DNA of 64,000 nt, from NCBI RefSeq assembly GCF_932526225.1, contig NC_064036.1, positions 3,721,501 to 3,785,500 of the forward strand. The letters are read 5' to 3'. The notes under the pieces are model-generated. The model saw only the letters and a list, made by a program, of their open reading frames with translations, was not told where the DNA came from and did not search any database. Below are positions 34,340-48,979 of this stretch, one piece after another (the stretch's first letter is position 1; every line of letters begins with the position of its first letter). The position numbers were made by a program, and so were the translations under genes. The stretch comes from Nematostella vectensis. Lineage: Eukaryota > Cnidaria > Anthozoa > Actiniaria > Edwardsiidae.

Positions 34340-37300
34340 ATGGTCAAAGTGCTACTATGCCATTACTTTAGATCTCAAAGAGTGTTCAGCGACTCATTTA
34401 ATCCTACAAGTCTACACGCCTCACGTCAGTTCATTTTTATCGGAGTAGAAGGTTGTCGCGTGTTCGTCTACTGTCTTGATCAACCAAACTTCCCGGTTTT
34501 CTGCCAGTTTTCTACCATATCCACTGCCGTCAAGCTTATCTCTAATGATGCCGGAAACTATGTGGCTTCAATCGAGAGAAGACAGCAAAGGGAAGCCGTT
34601 ACATATGCAAGGGTGTACTTCAATTGGGAGCGCGCTTCGAAAAACGAAGCTGTTCGTGTTGTTGTAGCGGGATATTCATCGTATCAAAGAAACAACGAGG
34701 ATTCAAGCCAGCAATTTTTTGCCGTTGAGCTCCCTTCGAGAACCTCAATAACTGCTCTTGCATGTTGCAAAAATACTGGAAATATTATTATCGCCTGTGA
34801 TGGTAAACTTTCCGTGTATCGACTTTGCTCAACTGCAATTACAAAACCGGAAGTGGAAGCTGCTCGCTTCTCATGTGATCTTGAACACTTGATAGACATT
34901 GAGCCGGGTGTCGTAATAAGAGGTGTTGATATTTGCGATCATTTTATCGCATTCAGAAGTAAACTTGAAGCAAGGGCTATCAAATTAGTTTTCCCGGAGC
35001 AAGCCCTAAACCTGAACATTGAAGGAGAAAGAGAAAACAATAAAACTCAAGCCAACCAGAGGTAAATAAATGTTTCTTGCCTATGGTATTATCTCGTAGC
35101 TACGAAACACCATTGCTACGAAATGGAAAAGCACCACATTTGATTAAATAGACTAAAATCGCCGTGCGTTCTCCAACTTCATTCCGTGGCCTGTGGTTAG
35201 CACCTTTGACTCATAAGCAAGTGCTCCAGGTTCAAACCCTGGTCGAGCCTTTTTTTTTATTTTATTTGAAACTCCAGTTCTAACTTATTTATTGTTCTTT
35301 TTTTCCCAAGAGATTAATATAAACTTTCGACATTTTGTGGAAGAAAATGCAATTTTTATATGTTTCTAGAGAATAAAAATAGATGGCGAAAAAACAAGAT
35401 GGTGACCCTTTCGGCACGAGAAAAACAAGTTTTTTTTAACAGTTTACAACAATTGTGATTTTTTGTTTCACTCAAACCGTTGATATTACCATTCCTAACA
35501 ACTTTGCGCATGGGATTCTTTTATTTTTGAAGAAATGAAAAAGTTATTACCAAATATGTGGTTTTCGAAGAACATAAAAATTAGCCATTTCTCACGGTAT
35601 CAAAATTTCGGGAGTGCGTATGCGTAAAGCTTAAGAAAATAGTGATGTTAAAATATTTCTGCAAAAGATATGATGTTAGATTTAAACAATAGCTTCTCCG
35701 ACACCTTTTTCTGTTCTACTGGTAACCATGGGAGGGGTCAGATGACGTCATCACTTGTGTCATATTTTCCTAGCAACGAACTCAAAAGATAGGACCATAG
35801 GCCCTTAAAGGGGGTTTCTAGTAAGGAAGGGGGGGAGGGGTCGGTGAGGCTACCTGGCTATGTCATCTAAGATCTGAGTCAGAGTTCCGAAATTAAGCCA
35901 AAATTCATAAATCTTTATGTAAAAATTGTATGAAACATTGGAAATTTGAAGCTATTCCCCTAGGCTTTTCACCTAGGCTAGGCTTTTCACTCTATGTATT
36001 TTGCTATTGATTGTGCTAGTGCCCTGGTTGCAACAGCTTCTACGTGGAACCCTTTTGGAAACATTTCTGGTTACTTAAACAAAATGTGTAATCAGTATTT
36101 ATTTTCCAAATTTCTTCATACAGTGCTCAAGTGTAAATCCCATTAGTAAGAAAACTGTTTTTGACAATTAAATAAAATGTATTTTATGTTATGTTATATT
36201 TTGTTGCATCTACATGATATATGTTGTATTGTTTATGATATTTTAGGGATGAGGAAGAACACAAAGACAGCATTCAAAACCCTCCAAACAAGCAGCAAGC
36301 TGTCACAGATGATGAGTGTGTCTATTGGGAATTTGACAAGACAGCCTCCTCTCCACATCACACCAATCAGTCGTCCCCCCTCATGTTTGATGAGGTCTTA
36401 TTTAGAACAGTTAGAACAGAATCTTGTTATGTTGACACATATTCTGAGTCTAAAGAGATTCTTGGCCCGATGACCGAAGTCAGAGGGCATCCTCTTAAAG
36501 TTGGGTTTGCAGGACGGTTTGGCATTGGTATAAATGTTGGCTGCAATGATGTCAATGTCTGTGGTGTCACAATGCTGTATCGCCGATTTCGCAAGGAGCA
36601 GTTGTGCAACAGTGACAGTGGGATTGGGGCTCTTCACTCTCTGCAACTGTTGCCAACATATACTAAGGGTGAGTCCAAATTATGGTAATTTAAATCTTTG
36701 TCTTGTAATTAGACCCTAGCTCTACTAAAATATCATCCCCTTTTCATGCTAAATCACTTGTGTTTAAGCAAAGCCTTTGAAACTTGGGGGCAGAGCTGAG
36801 AACATACAGTAGGTTTGTTGATACTAGTACTTGCTCTAGACCAGAAGTATTTCCAATGCAGCTTGAAGCAGGTGCTGTATATGCAAAAAATAACACTCCA
36901 CATAAAAGAATGATTTAGATATTATATCTGTCAAGTCTCTTTGTGGATAAGCTTTTTTATAGTCCTCTCTCAAGGGGGTCTGATTATGGACATGATGCAA
37001 ATTTTGGAGATTTACTTGAAGGGATATTGTAACAGGGATTTGAGGAGCAGACGCCATTAAACACAATTATCTGAAAATCTATCATATCATTTTCAGGTCT
37101 TCCGCTGAATGATGAAACTGTAAGCTCACCTCTAGTGTCCTTTGACCCTCAGCAACCACTACTTGGTGGTATGTGTGTAATGGTATCAGGTCCAAAGGAG
37201 GGTTATGTGTATGACATATACAACAAGGCCATGCTTCTATCTCAATACAAGTATACATCAGACACTATCAAAGTCTCTGTCTGTCACACTCTACTCCATG

Positions 37301-40300
37301 CTATCACCAAGCAAGGTTTAGAGACCTACACTGTTAGGATGTACGCTGCGGCATCACAGGGCTTAAGAACTGACAGAGTGCTACAGCATAACCTTAGTAG
37401 CATGCAGAATGAGAAAAAAGAATCGAAAATAGCAAGTGCAGATGAAGGCAGTGATCCTGGCAGCACTAGCGAGGCTAGTGCAGAACTAAATCAAGTTCTT
37501 GAGACATCTTGCACTAGTAGTGTTACATCAAGTATGGATGGCTCCTTGTCATCTTTCTCTAAAGAATTTTCACTGCGGGAGTCACACCAAGGATTTGGAC
37601 CTCTTGGGTCTGAGTACAACCAGAATACAGAAGCTGACTATACTCTAATGCAACTGATAAGGAGCGCACCATTTTCAACCAGGCAAGAGAGACAAATTTT
37701 AAACCAGCAGTTGCCAATCCATGAGTTGCAGTGTTTGCTACAGGTAAAGTGCATCATTCAGTGCCTTGCATCCTAAGAAATATTCAGTGGTATAATGCAG
37801 CCTTGAATGAGATTATCACCTTATTTACATAGGGTACATATGTATGGGCCGTTCAAATGATGTTAGTACAGCAACACAAAAAACATTGATTTGTACCACC
37901 CGTGAAGCAGGGGCGGTAGAGTGGTCCCATTAGTGGGGGTGGGGGGGAGGGGGGGACGAAAGTTGGGGGGAGGGGTGGATAGTGGTTTCAGGGGGAGGTG
38001 GTTCCAAATCCTATTTATAAGAATGTAGTGGAAGAAAATGGTGCGGCATCGTTCAAATTTGTGGAACATTTTTTAAATTTGGCACAGTGATAGAGAATCT
38101 CGCACTGAGCAATTCTGGATGTGGACCCACCAAAAAATTATACTTACAGTTTTATAGAGGTGGAATTAGTTTCCCTAAAAACCTGAATAAAACCAATACT
38201 TTTCATGTTACGGTCACAAAACTTAAGCCAGTGATGGATATTAACATAAACTACAGTTTAACGAAAAAAAATAAACCACGCCCCCTTGATACTTACAGTT
38301 TTAGGGGTGGAATATTTTTTACCTTTAATCAGCATTAAAACCAATACTATTTATTGTACAACTTTCAAACTCCACATAATTGTAGTACTCTTTACAAAAC
38401 TTCATTCGAGATATGGACCCACACCAAGATGTGAGTACTTACAGTTATACTAGAGATGATACGAAAGAGGCATATTGCTTAGAGTGCCTTTCAATACAAA
38501 CTGAGAGCTAAGAATCCATATACTAACTTATAATGGTGTATTGCAAGATGTTCCCAACCGTATAGCTACGCCCCTATTGTACTTACAATTATACTAGAGA
38601 TGGCACGAAGGAGGTAATCGCATATATAGTTTGCCTTTCAATACGAGCTATGAGCTACAAATGCTTACTTATATTGGTATATTACCGGATATAATCAATT
38701 GCATTACTACGCCCCTGTGGTATTTACAGTTATACTAGAGATGACGGGAATGGAGGTATTACAAAGTCGCTTTTACAAAGTGCCTTCCAATACACATTTC
38801 AAGCTAAAAATCAATATACTTGCCGATATTGGTATATTGCAGGATATAGTTAAATGTATAACCATGCCCCCATAGTACTTACAGGGGTTTATAGAAAGAA
38901 CGTCCTTTCATTCGAACTGCACGTGACATATATTTGGTCTATCAAAATTCAAAAATCGTGTAGGGCATTGCCCATATGACATTAACAGTTCTAGATGAGA
39001 TGAAACAAATTGAACCATTTTTTTTAAAAAAAGCTGGGAAGCTGACATTAATAGAGACTGTTGAATTTAAGATAATAATTAAGTTCACCGCAACACCAAT
39101 AATAAACAAAGAATAGGCAATATACTGAAAAATACTTTACTGGGGTGGGGTCCCATAAGCATGTCGGATGTTCAACCCACATGCTCAACATCCCCTTCTC
39201 CACCGGAGATGCACTGTTGATATAAAAAAAACGTTTCAGTGAGCCATTTAGCTTTTAGTTTCAAGAACCCAATTCAATTCTTACATTTCTCTGTTTCATT
39301 GCCACTCACAGTCACCACCGCACCTGCACAGAGCAGTGCATTTAAGCCCCGTCTTGATGCACCTGCATCTCCTTTTGCAGCCTTTCTCGGGCTGGCCGCA
39401 CCATGAGAGACGGTGTCCGGCAATAGCCAGCCTGGTATGCGGCTCTCTTGCAGTGCTGTAGAAGGGTGGTGAATGTAGGCGGGTTTTCCTCCCGCGGGAT
39501 AAACGGGATCTCCTCGCAACCATCTCCTTCCGGGCGTCGTTCACCGAGGAGAGCTGGCTCATCTTGGAGTAGAGGAGGACAACAAAGCGTTCAAGAGTGC
39601 CGATGCTTGCCAGAACTGTTTCTTGTTCGGAAGGTCCGATAAGGCACTCAAAGCGGATGAGACCTCTGGGAACGCCTCCCAGACATTCCACGCACTCGTT
39701 TTACCTTTTCCACGAAAGAACATGAATAGAAGTTTGAGTGTAGACATTATCAGAGGCAGCTCTGAATTAATTGATCATGGAACAAGTCAAACAAAAAAAT
39801 ATATATATATTTGATGATGGACGTTCCTACTCAATATTTTTGAAACAAATACGTCCTAGGCCCTAGAGCTTCATAATAGCTAGTACTTTGCGAAAATACT
39901 AAAAAGTGATATTAATGGGTTTGATATTGCATAACGTACGAAAAAAAGACGTTTTTGATTTCGAAAAACTAGCACATACAGTATTCGTGCTTGGTATTTC
40001 AACTTTTTACAATGAAGTTGTGCCTTTTTTCTGCATTTGATTTGTACTGGGTTTTGTACTGGTGGTTCTTCCTACCGTTATGACTGGCAGGTTGATAGTG
40101 CTCCATTTTGAATATGCAGTGCTCTGATTACTCTCTCGACACCTCCCTCGCCATTTCTTCAACGTCGCAATTATTCACCACACTTGGACCCGGAGAAGTC
40201 CAATTCACAGCTGATGATAACAATTATCTCATTTCCGATAGCACTGTAAGTACACTTGTCACCTCGTGGTATTATATACGCAACAAGATCACTCCTGTCG

Positions 40301-43300
40301 ACAACAATTCTGTGCTTTTATTGATCATTATTAGCGTGCTGTATGTATGGCATATATTACGCTTAGGCTGTCTCTAGTATAATTGCAAGTTCTATATGGG
40401 CGTGGTTTTATGCTCGACTATATCCTGCAATATACCAATATAATTAAATATGTGGAGTAGTAGCTCGCAGTTTGTATTAAAAGGCACTCTATATAAGCGA
40501 TATACCTCCTTCGTGCAATCTCTAGTATAACTGTAAGTACAATAGGGGCGTGGTTATACGGTTGGGGATATCTTGCAATATACCATTATGAGTTAGTGTA
40601 TGGAATCTTAGCTCTCAGTTTGTATTGAAAAGGCACTCTCTCATCTCTAGTATAACTGTAAGTACTCACATCTGGTCGTGGTTACATATCTCCAATGAAG
40701 TTTTGTAAAGAGTATAACAATTATGTGGAGTTTGAAAGCTGTACAATAAATGGTATTGGGTTTAATGCTGATTAAAGGAAATAATTTATTCCACTCCTAA
40801 AACTGTAAGTATCAAGGGGGCGTGGTTTACTGTAGTTTATGTTAATATCCAATATAGTTTTGTGACCGTAACATGAGAAGTATTGGTTTTATTCAGGTTT
40901 TAAGGGAAATTAATTCCACCTCTATAAAACTGTAAGTATACATTTTTGGGGGTGTGTCCATATCCAGAATTGCTCAGCGTGAGTTTCTCTATCACTGTGC
41001 CAAATTTCATAAATGTTCCATAAATTTGAACGATCCGCCACTTTTTATGCACCATTTTCTTGCACTAATGCGGGAATTTTAAAATGCTCAACAAATTCGT
41101 TGTCTGTTGCATATATACCGCTTGAAACCCGTTGGTTTAAAAACACGTTCATATATATCTAAAGAAACATCCGCTCAATAAAGTGGGGGGGCCCCTGCCC
41201 CTGCCCCTGCCCTTCCGCCGCCCCTGTGAAGTAAGCGCCCTGTGTTATACTAAATCCAAAAATATAAACGCTTGCATAAACCAATAAAGTGTACTGTGTG
41301 CTCTTAGAAACATCCCTTCCTTGAAATGGATTACCCACCTTTTGACCTTGTGGATGCCTTTTATCTATCTAAAATAAATATACTGCATTAATTCTAATTA
41401 TTCAAAATTGCTTATTCCTACTCTGGAGACAAACTCTTCTCTGTTTTCAATTAGCTTCATTAGACATGACAGGAAAATGTTTCACATTAAATAAGGCAGT
41501 GTGTTAAGTTCATTAAGTACTTCGCGAGTAACAGGAATGAAAAGGGAAAGTCAGTCCGGAATACAAGGAACTGACAGTTATAAGAAATCGTGGCTTCCTA
41601 GTATAAATTTGAAATGCAAGGTTTTTATATTGTGTTGTTTTGAATCTTTGACATTCCAGATTTGCCCATCACCTACCCTGGACATCTGTCTGATTGGAAT
41701 GCACCCATTTGTTGATCTGGCATATTTGTTGTGCTCTGGAGAAGATGTGGTGCTATTCACACGTGCGACACATGATCTTCCCAGTACAAGACATGGTCAT
41801 CCTAACCCAAATGAGCGCCCGATTCCTGAGTGGGCCATCTACGTGCTTCATAGTATGGATCCTTTGCAGCTGTACAAAGCAATGGTAGGTTGTGAGATGT
41901 GGTTTTTGTGTTTCAAGATCTTTGTTAGTATTATTATGGCTGCTGTTGCATCTGTGGTACACACAAAAAGGGCACATGATAAGGCTTAAAATCTCAGCTA
42001 CTGTCTGAATGTCCCCACTATATTGGCGGCAGTTACTTATTTAGGTAGATGTACAGTAGATATCTCACTGTTATGGAGACAAACAACAATCACAAAAGCT
42101 AATCAAGAATGATGTAAAGGCTGCCAAAACGAGTAACACTTATTGTATTAACAAAGAACTGGACATCCTAAGTTTCTCACTCTTGCAGAGGTTGCATCTA
42201 TATGCTGTTTTGGCGTTTCACAGATGCCGCTTGCTAACAGATGTCAGAGGCAAAATCCACAGGCTTATTACCATCTTGTGTGTGAGCAGCAACTGTTGTT
42301 GAGGTCATCCTCTCTGCTAGAGCCTGCTGGTGTCGATGAAGGCAAGAGGAAGAAAATCAGGAAGCTACTCACGGAGTCTGCACTTAACCTTGCCTCCATA
42401 TGTTCAAAGTAAGGGCTGTTGAATTTAATACTAAATTTTCTTGACATTTGGTACAATATTATTACAAATAATAGACATCTCTTTAAGTTGCACTACACTT
42501 TACTGAATCGAAGGGACACTTAGCAGGAAAAATCAGTGCTTATTAACAATAAATACACAGTGTACCTGATTTGGAACCTAGCTCTTTTGTGCCATTCGTA
42601 CCAGCACAACTGGTTGAAATTATATACATCTATAAAACATTATACATTGTATGAAAAAATTCACAAGCCATCTATATATTCGGCTCTTTTTACTTTGTCA
42701 AGGTTTTTTGAACATCGGAACAAAGTCTTGCAGGGGCATGTCTAGGAATTTCCAGTGGTACAACAATCACCACAAAATATTGTATGATGTATGTTGTGAT
42801 ATCTATGGAGGGTATAGCCACAACCTTAAATCTCTGCTTAGACAGAGCAGATAAGTTGCTCTTTTTGACAAGTATTTCATTGTAAGAGTGCATCACGGAG
42901 AGGCAAACCTTGCTGCTGACTACTATGAGATGACAGGTTTACCCTTATGGGAGGTGGTGAACAGGGCGTGGAATGTTGGCCCTCCATATGGCCCAGGGAT
43001 GGCCGAGTACTTGGACAGAAAGCTGTTTGGCCCGGACGAGCCAGTAACAGTATCAGAGGTACATACATTGACCCTATGAACCCATGGTCGATTCAGATAA
43101 CAAAATTCTCAAATACATATACATATTGTGCAATTTGCCTACTCAATTATTCATGTTGTTAGACTTCCATGAAAATGGCCACCATAAGTTGTATGTATAT
43201 TTTCGTGAGCAAGTTTCATGTGTGCTGTTAGACCATCGTCGCTTTTAATACCTTCGTAGATGGCTTCCCAAATTCCCTGACCTCTTGTGACCGTCCTCTT

Positions 43301-46300
43301 GTGTGTTGTAAAGCCATCGTCGTTCCTATTCCTCTGTTAATGCCATCCCAAATTCTCTAGGTTAAGCCGTGTCTTGTGTGTTGTAAAGACATCTTCCCTT
43401 TTATACCTCCGTTGATGGCATCCCAAATTTCCTATGTAAAGTCTTGGTAAAGGTAAATTTGACACCACTGCTTGTTTTTGTGATTTTTTGCAAAACCTGC
43501 ATCAATAGTTCTTAAACTTTATTTTTGCAAAATTATCGCTAATCTTAGCTGCATCACTGAAATCTCACACAAAAAACTACACAATCCTTAATCTACGTAT
43601 TCCAGGTATTAATTCGGTGCTAGTTACGTAGGGGATCGTGATGTAATAAAGGAAAAAGAGCGAAATTTTTGTATTGAATGTGTGACGGCAGTGTTTTCTT
43701 GTTAAACAACACAACGGTCTCGAAGCGGCTTGAAAGACATCGCTAATGTTAGCCGCATCACTGAAATCGCACAAAAATAACTACACAATCCTTAATCTAC
43801 TTATTACATGGATTGATTCGGTGCTAGTTACGTATTCGTGGTGTATTAAAGGAATAAGAGCGAAATTTTCGTGTTGAATTAGTGTCGGCAGTGTTTCCTT
43901 GTTAAACAACCAACGGTTACGTAGGGGTTCGTAAGGGTTCGTTTTAATGCAATGTTTTATGTCGAATTGGTGTTCCGAATAACTGTGCATATGAAGTTAA
44001 AAAGACTCTCTTTTTCACAGTTAGACGTTTTAATATGAAACACTTATGTTATGAGGCTATATTTTTGTGAAAACTATGTGTGGACGAATTGACTCTATTT
44101 TTGTGGACGAGTTGACTCTATTTTTGTGGACGAGTTGACTCTACTTGTGGACGAGTTGACTCAATTTGTGGACGAAATGGTTGTGGACGACACGGTTTGT
44201 GGACGAAGTGACTGTAAATCCTGTCAGAGTTCCAACTTTGATTCGTGATATTTTGTTTACAGTGTCAAATAACAAAAAGTCCTCACACACTTTGGTAGAT
44301 CATCGATCTGTCATTGAGATGCAATTACGTGCAAGTGCATGCGAAATAACGCGAAGGTGCATTACGCTCTAGAGTAAACTCCGTTCTTTTGAGTTTGAGG
44401 CTTCAAAACTTAAACACGGAATTAGCTATTGCAAAAAAACTTGCAGGGGATAATTCAATCTTTTATCTTTTATTTGATTTATAGTTTGTAGTGAAAATTG
44501 CTGCGCGACAATATTTTTTTTTTCGTGCGTCGTTTACCTTTACCGAGACGATCGTATCTTATAAAACTGGTATGGCATCTCAAATTCCCTTGGTTGAGCT
44601 GTTTCTTGTGTGCTCTAAAAGCATCGTCTCTACTTTCTCTGTTGATGGCATCCCAAATTCCCTTTGTTTTAGAGCACTTCCAAAAGAATATTTCGTATTT
44701 ACTCACGGGTGAAGCCAAGCCGTGTTTCTGAGATTGTGCTGACCTCATCCTTAAACGGATTCTCCCCAGGTGGGCACTCATATTATTTTTAATGTTTATT
44801 TAATTAATGGAAGTCTATATGAACTCTTTGAAAGGAGGTTCCAAAGAGTGGTATTATAGAAAAGGCGATGTCGGTTACGTTACGTTACGTTTCGTTACGT
44901 TAAAAGAAAGTGTTACGAAAAGCTTCTAAGAAAAGATGACAAGTACCTTCGTTTGATTTGTACCATTTGAAGCCACAGCCACTATGTGATAATATCCGCA
45001 ACCTAACCTTTACTATATTTGTATTCCCTCAATTCACAGAGACCGCCATTCACGCTCTAGAGGATTTAAAGAAAGTTGAGGATTCCTCATACAAGTAAGT
45101 CATTCAAGGTTTACAGTCTTCATATATGAGCCACATGCACAGTACCACTACTTTTCATTGATTTGGCCCTACCTCCGTAGACTATCCTTCTATTGTGCCG
45201 GGAACCACACCTTCTCCCCTGGGACAACTAATTTCACCATACCTTGTTACCACTACAGTAGTTCCTTTCTTGGGAAATGGAACGATAAACAATTCTTGTC
45301 TGCGATTCCTTACAGGTTTACGCCCATTGACAAGCTAGTCCTTTCTATCCTCTATCTTCATCAGTGTGAGCCGTACCAAGCGAGATCTGAGCTCGTCTCC
45401 ATCAAAGAAGTATATGATGTCTTTTATAGTGCTCTCAGTGTTTCTATGGTCTTTATTGAATATCTATATATCATTTTATTTTCAGGAGGAGCTGGTCCAG
45501 ACGCTTTCTGTGAACTACTTCCTTCTTCACGAAGATCTAAAACACCTCACCCCATTGGCACAAGTACGTCCCAGACGGCTCAGCCCATATTTAACATATC
45601 TGTGTGTGTGTGTGTTTTTTTACCCAGACATATTTGGAAGAGATATAAAACCTTTGGTACGCACGCATCACCATTTTACCGTGAATGGTGTGGGATAATA
45701 AATTCTTTTCGTTTTAGCTGTTGCGGAAGCACACTCCTGTTGTGTTCTTGGAAATTATGCTTTTACTGCACAATAGCAAGAAGTTACCACAGGAAACAAT
45801 ACTCAGCTTACTAGGGGTAAGGTTAACGGCCCACGAAGTCCAAATGTCCCACACGGTTCTAGGGCCCACCGGGAAAAAATTGGGTTAGGACCCTAGTAGC
45901 AATGTGCCGCCATTCATGAATGGTAGAACGGTGTGAAAGCACAAGCGTTACAACGAGGACACAGAAAGCGGGCCATGCTGAAAAACTTTGACCAATCAGA
46001 TTCGGCTTGAACACCGTAAACATTTTAGATTGTCCGGCGTTTCTCATTGGCTGAACCTTTTTTTTTTTCAAAATGACCCGCTTTCTGTGTCCTAACTGTA
46101 AAGATAAAAAATGTTGGCGCGTGTTTTTTATCCAGATTTAACATAGATTTGTAAATCTCACATACATTTATTTACATTTAGAATTATTTTAAATTCGACA
46201 ACGATTCTTTGTTTGACTATGCAATTTCATAAAAATTCTACAATTCTGTGCAACCGGTCCCCTCGCTTTGAGGGGTATAGATGGGGATGGTCTGTAGTAT

Positions 46301-48770
46301 CCACCATCTTGCAACCGTCTGAAATGATTTTACAGGTTAACAAGCCTGATGCGTACCGAAACAGCCAAGTGTTGAAATTCCTAGAATCAATACTAAACGG
46401 TAACTTTCAAACAGTTTTATTTCCATACCACGTTTATTTTATTTTCCTAGCTAGGTTGTATATTTACTGAATTATAGATTCGCTTTTTAGCTGTTCCTTA
46501 TCATACTTCTCCTTTAGATAAGAAACAACAGGAGTCTTTCCAGACCATTGCGGTATGTACGTAGAGTATAGATCTTCCATATTAGTAATTAGATCTTCCT
46601 ACAACTTCTAACCTGAGTATCAGGCCCTCCCTTTGTTTCTATCGCGCCGGCGAGAAACAAGACCCTTGTCTGATACAAGTACTGTTCAAATCGCATGTTC
46701 TCATACCGGATTCCGGCATGGCTCCTGATTGGTCAAAAGAACAAAGGGCACTCGAATGGGACGCGCTGATTGGTTCAGCTATATATAGTACCCTAACCCG
46801 TCGACTGCTCGTTCTCAGGGTAATGGCGGACTCCAAAAGTGCTTTTGACCTTGCGTTAGCAGAATCAGAGAAATCGTTTTCTATAACATTTAAAATAAAT
46901 ATATTTTCCTTTCCTCATCTTCTTCGGAAAAATTCCGCCTTATACTCAGGTTAGATGTTCAAATGTCTTGCCCAGGCCGGCTATTGCGTGAATTTATTTC
47001 TCATTGGTATCGTTTTTCGAAGCGAAGATCTACTAGTTATATCAAAGGCGCTGCTTAATACTACGGACATCATTAGAAGTAGCTATCAGATTTTTAGACA
47101 GACCAGGCGCCGAATATTCGAGAAATTACTCTGTGAGAGCACGAAGAATGCTTATTGTTTGCGGCACTTCCCGCGAGTTGTTGATTGAGTGAGCTTATCA
47201 AATAATGGCATTTGTATTTAAAGAAGCAGTTTGTCTATTTAGACGAAAAATTGGTGATATGAATATCCTGTAGTAATTTAGTGATGTGTGAATCTACGGT
47301 CATATACTTAAATCGTAAATCTCCTGAGCCGTGAACTATCTTTGTGTTTCAAATCATTTAGCATAAAGTTACCCTCACCCGGGTTGGTCGTTACTAAAAT
47401 TTTGTGCATAAACACCAATGTAGCTTTGTTTCACATAAATGCTGTTTATAATTGATTTGGGCATTTGATTGTGCCACCACGCGAGTCATTGGAAAATTGA
47501 CAGCCGACGTATTTTGACAGTGGCCTGAAAAGGGGCGGCAGGCGTCGCGTCTAGTATTTGTGTCAAGCGTACTTTTATTTTTCCTCTCCAACATTTGAAA
47601 AATAAAATCGCCTGATACTCAGGCTATACAACTTCCTACGAAGTCCAGCGATGCTGATGATCTTGATGACGATGTCGATGATAATGATGATGACCATTCT
47701 GGTAATTGGGTGATGATGAATGGCTCATCTTGGAACTGAGGAACGCAAGATTTTAGTTTTCTCACATACGTTTAACAAGTCAAAAAAGATACTCCCCGTG
47801 TTTCGACCGGGAATCGAACCCGTTCCAGAAGAGGTGAGAGAACCCATACGCTGACGCGCTAACACAGTGAGACACCTGTTATTGTATTGACGATTCTTCA
47901 TTGCAGGCGCTTCTAGCACGGATCTACTTGTATCGAATCATGGAAAACCAGAAAACGACCAGAAGTGTCTCTGTGGCACACAAGACTCACAGCCACGTGG
48001 TAAGTAAAAAATTCACATGTGAAAGGCTGTTGCTCGGAATGACATACCAACATGATATTAAACAGCATTGAAATATAACATTATTATACGTATATTGAAC
48101 AGCAGAAGAACGACGATATTGTGGGGCTGACTTGATCTAGATTTGCAGGCTCAGGCTTAATCACATTGAATTGTATTGGGTTCCGTAACCGAATTGCTAT
48201 TTAGTAGACTAAATACCTTTGTCCCGTTCCCATGATGCAGACTGTGGGCCTAAGCTAATTTCTATCCCCTGTTTTCTCGTTTTCTCTCAAGCCCAAAGGC
48301 GACGGTTATTTTGGCCAGCGATTACCTTGGCTCGACAAGATCTCGCCGTTTTCTGGTAAAGTCACTTTTATTATACTGTTTTCCCGACTAATATCAACTG
48401 TGTTTACTAACACGTGATCTTCTCCGCCCTATCCAGAAGCTACACCGGCGCCCTCTCCAAATTGCCCAGTCTCCATGAAAACTAGTGGCCAGTCCTCACC
48501 CCGATTGACGCGCCATTTAGCTCGGCCCATGTCACCTTCCACAACGAAGATATTTGCGCGATCGAGCGTCCCCTTCACTGGGCATCATGTGTCCCCAGGG
48601 GGTGGTACTGATTCTCGGTGCACGTGTTGCTGCTGCACTGAAGATCTCCTCAAGATCCAGGTATATATACCCTCCTTTGCCATGGCGTGATTTTAGCTCA
48701 TTTAGTCTGTCTTTCCTATGTTCCTATGCTCGTTTTTGGTATGTTTGATTTGTTTTCTCCCTTTTTTCCG

Positions 48771-48818
<48 letters not shown>

Positions 48819-48930
48819 GTTATTGTTATTGTTATTGTTATTGTTATTGTTATTGTTATTGTTATTGTTATTGTTATTGTTATTGTTATTGTTATTGTTA
48901 TTGTTATTGTTATTGTTATTGTTATTGTTA

Positions 48931-48979
<49 letters not shown>

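Noticed and set aside
35181-35252. Functional tRNA-Met(CAU) gene
   Set aside because: The acceptor stem does not pair and the D arm is degenerate; only the T arm is intact.
42189-42223. Alternative earlier acceptor for HPS3 exon 5
   Set aside because: Using AG at 42187-42188 gives a frame that ends in a stop near 42300, while the 42224 start keeps phase and the conserved YYHLVCEQQLLLRSS segment.
46718-47188. Two ~77-codon ORFs as genes
   Set aside because: They lie inside the CCTGAGTATCAGG element, lack recognisable motifs and have no splice support.
47793-47876. Functional tRNA on the minus strand
   Set aside because: B box is perfect but acceptor and anticodon stems fail to pair.
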